From Bacteroidales bacterium (GTDB lineage: Bacteria > Bacteroidota > Bacteroidia > Bacteroidales > UBA3824), in contig JAEERW010000002.1 of assembly GCA_016286055.1 (NCBI GenBank), positions 1 through 64,000 on the forward strand: a stretch of 64,000 bases of DNA, given 5' to 3'. Positions 59,001 through 64,000 of this stretch are shown in pieces. A program made the position numbers and the translations under genes. The notes beneath the pieces were generated by a model. That model saw nothing but the letters and a program-made list of their open reading frames with translations. It had not been told where the DNA came from and did no database searches. Each line of letters begins with the position of its first letter. Within the stretch, counting starts at the first letter, position 1.

Positions 59001-61602
59001 TTGATGCGTCGGCTATTATCACGCCATTTTCGTCTACGTTGGCGGCGGTGATGTGTATGATGCCTGGCGTGATGGTAAACGGTGCTGTGCCATTGATGGT
59101 GTAGTTGCCGCCTTGATTGTCGGTGATGATAGCCTTGGCAGTACCGGCATTGATATTATCTTGATACGATACAGTATATTCAGCAGCAGGAACTTCCAAA
59201 CCGTTGAAGGTAATAGTTACCGCAGGCTCTTTTGCTTTGCCATCATAAATATAAGAATCGGGATTAAGTACTATGGAGAGCAAAGATGCTATATTGGGGT
59301 CGTTCAAATTAATTACTAATGGAGAAATTGTAAACGTAGTGCTTGCAGTGGCTGACAGTTCCGTAGCAGACTCAGGATAAGTGGCGGTAATGGTGTATGT
59401 ACCTACAGGAGTTGTGCTACTTGGCGTTATCTCTTGGTTGTTTTCATCGGTATATTTTAAAACTACGTCAGAAAGAGAAATCTCTGTGTTGTTTTTCTTT
59501 ACAATAGGGGTACTTGGTGTGCTGCCGTATGTCCAGCCGTTGATGGCTACAGAGAGCGTTACCTTTGCTTTCCAATGCGCAGTGTATATTCTATTGCCTA
59601 CCTCGCCTTTGGCTATCTTTACAGTCTTGGTGGGCGTTGTAGTAAGTCCTGTTATTTTGGTACCTGTCCAACCTGTAAATTCATAACCATCCTTTTTCGG
59701 CTCTACAAGAGTAACTTCTTCGTTCATAAATTCGGTGACTGCACCGGTGTAAGTATCCAAAGTAGCGTCATCATCATCAATGCCGTTATAAAAAATCTTG
59801 TATTTGCCTGTGGTGAGATAGCCTGGGTTTGATACACCCTCATCAATATGAGCGTATGCTATATCAATTTTTGAATATGTGTAAGTAGTGCCTTTGTTGC
59901 CGATAAGTTCGCGACTATATTTAAACATATCTCTACTTGACGCCACATTATCAGTTTTCCAATTTGATTCATCAACTAAAATTGTGGTAAGGCTCTCGCA
60001 CCCGTAAAACATCTGGGACATATTCGTAATATTCCCCGTATTGAATTTGCTGAGGTCCAAGGATTTAAGGCTCGTGCAGCCGTCAAACATATAAGACATA
60101 TCAGTAACCTTTTCCGTATTGAATTTGGTGACGTCCAAGGATTCAAGGCTCTCGCAGCCTTCAAACATACTGAACATATTCGTAACATTCCCCGTATTGA
60201 ATTTGGTGACGTCCAAGGATTCAAGGCTCTTGCAGCCGTAAAACATATCACTCATATCCGTAACCTTTTCCGTATTGAATTTGGTGACGTCCAAGGATTT
60301 AAGGCTCTTGCAGTTGCTAAACATAGAAGACATATCAGTAACCTTTTCCGTATTGAATTTGGTGACGTCCAAGGATTCAAGGCTCTCGCACCAGTAAAAC
60401 ATATCACTCATATCCGTAACATTCCCCGTATTGAATTTGGTGACGTCCAAGGATTCAAGGCTCGTGCAGTAGTAAAACATATGAGACATATTCGTAACCT
60501 CACTTGTATTTAAATACTCCAAACCTATTATTGAAGTAAGATTTGCACAGTAATCAAACCACTCATAACACGAAGTAGGACGCGCAGCGGCAAACGATGC
60601 ATCAAATATAACTTTTGTATAGTTAGGATTAGATGGGTAGGTACCATCAACCCACCCCGGTCTATCATCTCCCGTATTCATTCCATACACAGTTCCCTCT
60701 CGGGAAGACCATTGGTCATCGTAATAAAAAGAAAGAGTAGTTTTATCTGTAGAAACTACTGCGTAAGCAGCGACGCCTGCGGTAAGATAGCCGGGGTTTG
60801 AAGCACCACCATCTACATGGGCGTATTCTTGGTCTATTTTTGAATCGGTGTATTGCGTTCCCTTTTCGCCTTCAAGCAAGGAGCAATCTTCAAACATATA
60901 ACCACCGTTTGTTACATTGGTAGTTTGCCATGTGAGTCCTACAATAATTTTGGTAAGATTGCTGCATCCGGAGAACATACCATTCATATATATCACATTA
61001 TTAGTATTGAAATTAGTTAAATCAAGTGCAATTAGATTATTGCAACCAAAGAACATAAAATTCATAGCTGATACCTTATGTGTGTTGAAATTAGTAACGT
61101 CAAGGGTAGTAAGTTTGTGGCAATCTAAAAACATGCTCCACATACTCGTTACATTCTCTGTATTAAACTTGGTAACATCAAGAGCAATAAGGTTGCTACA
61201 ACCGGAGAACATAGAAGTCATATTCGATACTTTACTTGTATTTAAATACTCTAAACCGATTATAGAAGTAAGATTATAAAATTCAAAAAACCAATCATAA
61301 CAAGAAGTAGGACGTGCATCTTTAAAAGCTTCAGTAAAAACAACTTTTGTGATAGATGAACGATAGGTATACCATCCCGGTTTATCCTCTCCAGTATTCA
61401 TTCCATACACCATCCCCACATGGTTTGCTCTTTGACCATCGTAATAAAAAGTTAGAGTTTTCCCATCGACAGATACCTCCGCATACGCTTCTTGCCCTAC
61501 TGCTTTATTTACAAACTCAACAAATATCAACAAAAATAGCACAAAAGTAAACTTTACCCAACCTAAAGACCTATGGGATGAGTTAATAGGATTGTAGTTC
61601 AT
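58276..61602 (-). CDS. BspA/DUF285-type surface protein with T9SS sorting domain (paralog 2)
   Basis: 1,108 residues with two successive DUF285 blocks. Each begins with the same 'YAVVSTDKTTLSFYYD'-type strand pair and 'GMNTGEDRPGW' segment, so the N-terminal module is duplicated. The second block contains near-identical 26-residue units (SLDVTKFNTGNVTDMSDMF). Then one GYEFTGWTG InlB-type module, one diverged and one close MBG-like repeat, and the shared ~300-residue C-terminal half ending in a type A T9SS tail (VYPNPATQG, YIYNLNGTLAKHL, LPTGNYSGVY). Signal peptide at the N-terminus (FTFVLFLLIFVEFVNKAVGQ). Predicted cell-surface protein. Confidence 0.85.
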   Translation of the reverse strand: MNYNPINSSHRSLGWVKFTFVLFLLIFVEFVNKAVGQEAYAEVSVDGKTLTFYYDGQRANHVGMVYGMNTGEDKPGWYTYRSSITKVVFTEAFKDARPTSCYDWFFEFYNLTSIIGLEYLNTSKVSNMTSMFSGCSNLIALDVTKFNTENVTSMWSMFLDCHKLTTLDVTNFNTHKVSAMNFMFFGCNNLIALDLTNFNTNNVIYMNGMFSGCSNLTKIIVGLTWQTTNVTNGGYMFEDCSLLEGEKGTQYTDSKIDQEYAHVDGGASNPGYLTAGVAAYAVVSTDKTTLSFYYDDQWSSREGTVYGMNTGDDRPGWVDGTYPSNPNYTKVIFDASFAAARPTSCYEWFDYCANLTSIIGLEYLNTSEVTNMSHMFYYCTSLESLDVTKFNTGNVTDMSDMFYWCESLESLDVTKFNTEKVTDMSSMFSNCKSLKSLDVTKFNTEKVTDMSDMFYGCKSLESLDVTKFNTGNVTNMFSMFEGCESLESLDVTKFNTEKVTDMSYMFDGCTSLKSLDLSKFNTGNITNMSQMFYGCESLTTILVDESNWKTDNVASSRDMFKYSRELIGNKGTTYTYSKIDIAYAHIDEGVSNPGYLTTGKYKIFYNGIDDDDATLDTYTGAVTEFMNEEVTLVEPKKDGYEFTGWTGTKITGLTTTPTKTVKIAKGEVGNRIYTAHWKAKVTLSVAINGWTYGSTPSTPIVKKNNTEISLSDVVLKYTDENNQEITPSSTTPVGTYTITATYPESATELSATASTTFTISPLVINLNDPNIASLLSIVLNPDSYIYDGKAKEPAVTITFNGLEVPAAEYTVSYQDNINAGTAKAIITDNQGGNYTINGTAPFTITPGIIHITAANVDENGVIIADASNEYFCKGKAVIDFTIQNGTPDNYSIEFDGGEISSQNGAITGNSIEIALPKSLLPGTYNGFMELTSNAGISTGKLPIRVIINLPFYTIVTLYNDVAAVNQLAGEFSAYKWTENGSEISGANGRILQHTFNKSSVYTAILTKTDGGSYETCPLDLSRISVGNSTARLVVYPNPATQGNDITVEVSENYNPEANKQIYIYNLNGTLAKHLSSPQEINKVQLPTGNYSGVYIQNGEKVPFKLIVK
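60030..60510 (-). repeat. 78-bp tandem coding repeats in surface-protein paralog 2
   Basis: The anchor CGTATTGAATTTG recurs at 60037, 60115, 60193, 60271, 60349 and 60427, exactly 78 bp apart. Each unit encodes 26 residues (SLESLDVTKFNTxxVTDMSxMFxxC). The central copies differ by only a few bases, chiefly in the two to three residues before the Cys. Flanking units continue the pattern with more divergence. Exact spacing and high identity suggest recent expansion. Confidence 0.92.
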
Positions 61603-61778
61603 TGTTTAAAAAAGTAGTTTAAATTGTTTATAGTTATTTTTTATTGTGCCGCAATTTGGTGATAATTATTCGGATTACAAAATTTTTAGAAGGGATTATT
61701 TGATTTTTTTGTAGTTTATGAATTTTGTAAATGAAAATAATATCTATTATGAGTGCAAAGTTTTATGTAGAAAAAATT

Positions 61779-61807
61779 TTTGCAATAGACAAAAATAACT
61801 ATATTTG
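61779..61807 (+). promoter_or_regulatory. Putative promoter of the MNT gene, leaderless layout
   Basis: -33 TTTG (61779-61782), 17-base spacer, -7 TATATTTG (61800-61807). The preferred start codon ATG is at 61812-61814, so transcription would begin at or next to it. The short spacer lowers confidence. Confidence 0.45.
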
Positions 61808-61811
61808 CAAT

Positions 61812-62126
61812 ATGGAACAAACGGAAGTAATAAACAACATCAAAACCATTGCGCAAAGGATATTGCCCGACAATAGCAGTCTCTACCTCTACGGTTCGAG
61901 GGCAAGAGGCAACGCACGCCCCGACAGCGACTGGGACTTACTTGTGCTCATAGACAAGGACAAGATAACTGGCGATGAATACGATATGGTTTACCCTTTT
62001 TTTGAATACGGTGTTGACATCGGACAGTATATCAGCACTCACGTTTACACAAAAAAACAATGGCAGAGTTGGACATTTCTTCCCTTTTACCACAATGTGG
62101 AACACGATAAAATTGTATTGAAATGA
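61812..62126 (+). CDS. MNT-type nucleotidyltransferase (antitoxin of a HEPN/MNT pair)
   Basis: 104 residues from ATG 61812. The minimal nucleotidyltransferase motif GSRARGNARPDSDWD gives the GSx-n-DxD catalytic set (GS plus DWD). MNT proteins neutralise HEPN RNase toxins, in studied cases by AMPylating them. An in-frame ATG upstream (61731) would add 27 residues, but the added segment overlaps the promoter-like boxes and looks non-coding. The stop overlaps the start of the adjacent HEPN remnant (ATGA), the normal layout of the pair. The partner is broken, leaving this protein without its usual target. Confidence 0.87.
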   Translation: MEQTEVINNIKTIAQRILPDNSSLYLYGSRARGNARPDSDWDLLVLIDKDKITGDEYDMVYPFFEYGVDIGQYISTHVYTKKQWQSWTFLPFYHNVEHDKIVLK

Positions 62127-62297
62127 GCTTATCCGACGAAGAACGCACTACTCTTGTAGAATTAGAATTAGAAAAAGCCAAAAAAACTTTTTCCGAAATA
62201 TCATTGCTTATAAATGCTGAATAAATCCAAACTTTATCCTGCCAAAAACCTCATCGACCATATCGACAAAATTGTAACAGAATGGCTCAAACAATAG
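62123..62297 (+). pseudogene. HEPN toxin gene with internal deletion
   Basis: The 5' end encodes MSLSDEERTTLVELELEKAK and runs 33 residues (to LLINAE) before a stop at 62222-62224. From about 62217, in another frame, the sequence encodes a HEPN-like C-terminus ([20 protein letters not shown], then LKQ and stop at 62295-62297). HEPN proteins of this pair are usually ~120-135 residues, so about 60-75 codons are missing, including the region expected to hold the RxxxxH RNase motif. The gene starts in an ATGA overlap with the MNT antitoxin. It looks like a toxin killed by a deletion, not a short gene. Confidence 0.75.
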
Positions 62298-62299
62298 TT

Positions 62300-62706
62300 T
62301 TATTCTGATTAATCTTTCCGGGAACTTTGGTAGCAAATCTGCCTTCACTTTATTAAACCGCTCCATATTCTCCGGCTTAACAGGGTCAACGGGCGGAGCA
62401 TCAAGGTTGAGGGGGTTGACGGGTTGACCGTTTTTCCATACGCGGAAATCAAGGTGCGGACCGGTGCTCAATCCTGTGCTGCCAAAAGCACCACGCCATC
62501 GCCGATTGCCCTTACAGGTGTGCCCTGCGGTGCTGAATAGTCTACGCCATAATGCGGACGCACAATCTTTAAAATCGGGTGCATACGGGCAGGATTAAAA
62601 TACGAGGCTATGCGCGAATATTCCAACGGGGCTTTGAGAAACGAGCGGCGCAGCGAAGTGCCGTCTTTGTCGTAGTAACTTGTGAGGCTGTCTTTGATCT
62701 CCAACG
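62300..62706 (-). pseudogene. M23 metallopeptidase gene, truncated and internally deleted
   Basis: Two out-of-frame pieces of one M23 (lysostaphin-type) peptidoglycan peptidase. The first (from ~62706 leftwards) reads [42 protein letters not shown] and GDGVVLLA, with two zinc ligands (His, and His/Asp of HYGVDY). The second continues with [20 protein letters not shown] and NPLNL. In complete family members ~45-50 residues, including the catalytic H-x-H/SxHLS region, lie between these pieces. Here GDGVVLLA joins directly to STGLSTG at about 62470-62490 with a frame change. The 5' part is cut by the duplicated segment at ~62694. The 3' end runs into the HEPN remnant. Non-functional as read. Confidence 0.8.
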
Positions 62707-62741
62707 GCAAAAAGTCGGGGTTTAAAATTATTGTGGAATAA
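62694..62741 (+). pseudogene. 3' stub of a second LRR T9SS gene
   Basis: Encodes LISNGKKSGFKIIVE and a stop, identical to the last codons of the LRR gene at 58221-58268. The rest of that gene is absent, replaced by the M23 fragment on the other strand. It marks the left boundary of the duplicated segment. The junction may lie in the shared TTGATCTCC. Confidence 0.85.
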
Positions 62742-63473
62742 TATATATCTATTTTACAATTAGTTTAAAGGGTACTTTTTCACCGTTTTGAATATACACG
62801 CCCGAATAGTTGCCGGTGGGCAGTTGCACTTTGTTAATCTCTTGGGGAGACGAAAGGTGTTTGGCAAGCGTGCCATTGAGATTGTAGATATATATCTGCT
62901 TGTTGGCTTCGGGGTTATAATTTTCCGACACCTCCACGGTAATGTCGTTGCCTTGGGTGGCAGGATTGGGATAAACTACCAGTCGGGCTGTAGAATTGCC
63001 AACCGAAATGCGTGACAGGTCGAGCGGACAGGTTTCGTAACTGCCGCCATCGGTTTTGGTGAGTATTGCTGTGTATACCGACGATTTATTGAATGTGTGC
63101 TGCAATATTCTGCCGTTTGCACCTGATATTTCGCTGCCATTTTCGGTCCATTTGTATGCCGAAAACTCGCCTGCAAGTTGGTTTACCGCTGCCACATCGT
63201 TGTAGAGGGTTACGATGGTATAAAACGGGAGATTGATTATTACCCTAATTGGTAGTTTGCCTGTGGAATTGCCGTCGTTGCTGGTCAGCTCCATAAAGCC
63301 GTTGTATGTGCCGGGGAGTAGACCTTTGGGCAATGCAATTTCAATGCTGTTGCCTTTGATGGCTCCGTTCTGGACTGGTATTATGTCGCCATCAAACTCA
63401 ATGCTGTAATTGTTGAGCGTGCCGTTTTGAATAGTAAAGTCGATCACAGCCTTACCTTTGCAGAAATACTCGT
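62694..63473. repeat. Direct segmental repeat, right copy (about 0.78 kb)
   Basis: Copy of 58221-59000 at offset 4,473. It contains the LRR stub, the intervening TATATAT spacer and the 3' end of surface-protein paralog 3. Differences are scattered single bases. Confidence 0.88.
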
Positions 63474-64000
63474 TTGATGCGTCGGCAAGGATTGCACCGT
63501 CGGTATCTGTATTAGCGGCGGTGATATATATAGGACCGGGCGTTATGGCAAACGGAGTTGTGCCGCTGATGGTAAAATTGCCGTTTGGATTGTCGGTGAT
63601 AATCACTGTGGCTGTGCCTACATTGGTGTTGTCCTTGTAAGAAACGGTGTATTCGGTGGTGGGAATAGTTGTGCCGTTGTAGGTGATTGTAACCTTGGGG
63701 TCAATCGGAGAGCCGGTAAATTTATAGGTGTCATTTTCAAGAACAATCGACAGATTCGGGTCGGACGGGTCTACAACTAACGGATTGATAGTGAAAGGCG
63801 CATATCCGTTGATGGTATAGTTTCCACCAGGATTGTCGGTAATTATTGCCTTGGCTGTACCAGCGTTGATATTATCTTGATAAGTAACAGTATATTCCGT
63901 GGATGGAATTTCTGTGCCGTTGTAGGCGATAGAAACGTCTGGCTCTTTCTTTTTACCATCATAAATATATGAATCGGGGTTAAGTACTATGGAGAGCAAA
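62749..64000 (-). CDS. BspA/DUF285-type T9SS surface protein (paralog 3), 5' part beyond the right edge
   Basis: 416 codons are visible; the true start lies outside the window. The visible part holds two MBG-like repeats (LSIVLNPDSYIYDGKKKEP and LSIVLENDTYKFTG), an Ig-like domain, the KWTENGSEISGANGR segment and a type A T9SS sorting domain identical to that of paralog 2. The first half follows paralog 1 (ITPGPIYITAANTDTDGAIL, TVSYKDNTNVGTATVII), the last ~240 residues follow paralog 2, so the gene is a mosaic. Probably preceded by DUF285 repeats like its relatives. Confidence 0.85.
   Translation of the reverse strand, partial: LLSIVLNPDSYIYDGKKKEPDVSIAYNGTEIPSTEYTVTYQDNINAGTAKAIITDNPGGNYTINGYAPFTINPLVVDPSDPNLSIVLENDTYKFTGSPIDPKVTITYNGTTIPTTEYTVSYKDNTNVGTATVIITDNPNGNFTISGTTPFAITPGPIYITAANTDTDGAILADASNEYFCKGKAVIDFTIQNGTLNNYSIEFDGDIIPVQNGAIKGNSIEIALPKGLLPGTYNGFMELTSNDGNSTGKLPIRVIINLPFYTIVTLYNDVAAVNQLAGEFSAYKWTENGSEISGANGRILQHTFNKSSVYTAILTKTDGGSYETCPLDLSRISVGNSTARLVVYPNPATQGNDITVEVSENYNPEANKQIYIYNLNGTLAKHLSSPQEINKVQLPTGNYSGVYIQNGEKVPFKLIVK

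Noticed and set aside
60030-60510. CRISPR array, because of evenly spaced repeats
   Set aside because: The repeats are contiguous 78-bp coding units with no unique spacers and translate into the DUF285 26-residue repeat.
61731-61811. Upstream extension of the MNT protein to ATG 61731
   Set aside because: The segment overlaps good -33/-7 boxes and adds residues not seen in this family.
62208-62300. C-terminal extension of the M23 fragment past FPERL
   Set aside because: This part is the antisense of the HEPN C-terminal coding sequence and is unlikely to be genuine peptidase sequence.

Overview
The window reads as chromosome of a member of the Bacteroidales (Bacteroidota). The partial 16S rRNA at the left edge has a Bacteroidales-type sequence. 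Several promoters match the Bacteroidota pattern TTTG-N19-21-TAnnTTTG. There are many large proteins with type IX secretion system (T9SS) sorting domains, and tig is followed by clpP genes. I cannot name a genus; the 16S looks like an uncultured gut-type lineage.

Layout, left to right. 1-969: 5' part of a 16S rRNA gene (minus), with its promoter near 1124-1155. 1243-3054: typA/bipA. 3199-30177: one giant minus-strand gene (8,992 codons, 42% of the window) for a secreted repeat protein ending in PKD-like domains and a gliding-motility/T9SS type B sorting domain; hairpin terminators flank it on both sides. 30510-38075: a four-gene minus-strand operon (zinc-ribbon protein, SrfB-like ASKHA ATPase, coiled-coil SrfA-position protein, SrfC-like P-loop protein). 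38190-39923: AAA-ATPase/PD-(D/E)XK protein. 40078-42755: tig-clpP-clpP operon with two different ClpP paralogs. 42850-42931: tRNA-Leu(UAG). 43034-44754: small outer-membrane barrel protein and a vWA-like lipoprotein. 44978-49208 (plus): an EF-G paralog, then an overlapping fprA-mqnD pair.

From 49270 to the right edge the window is an unstable surface-protein region. It holds an Ig-like/FISUMP-like secreted protein, an OmpA-family protein, three related BspA/DUF285-type T9SS proteins (all minus, the last cut by the edge), and an LRR_5 T9SS protein on the plus strand. Among them lie decayed genes: an LRR/T9SS pseudogene (50756-51111), a HEPN toxin gene with an internal deletion beside an intact MNT antitoxin, an M23 peptidase gene with an internal deletion, and a 15-codon stub of a second LRR gene. 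The stub and the neighbouring surface-protein gene form a direct copy, 4,473 bp away, of the 58221-59000 segment. This indicates duplication of an LRR(+)/DUF285(-) convergent module followed by rearrangement.

Functionally the window combines translation and proteostasis genes (16S, tRNA, typA, EF-G paralog, tig, clpP x2), an oxygen/NO-detoxifying flavoprotein next to a menaquinone gene, a Srf-type ATPase/GTPase operon of unknown job, and a large investment in exported adhesin-like proteins. No T9SS machinery genes are present here; they must lie elsewhere.
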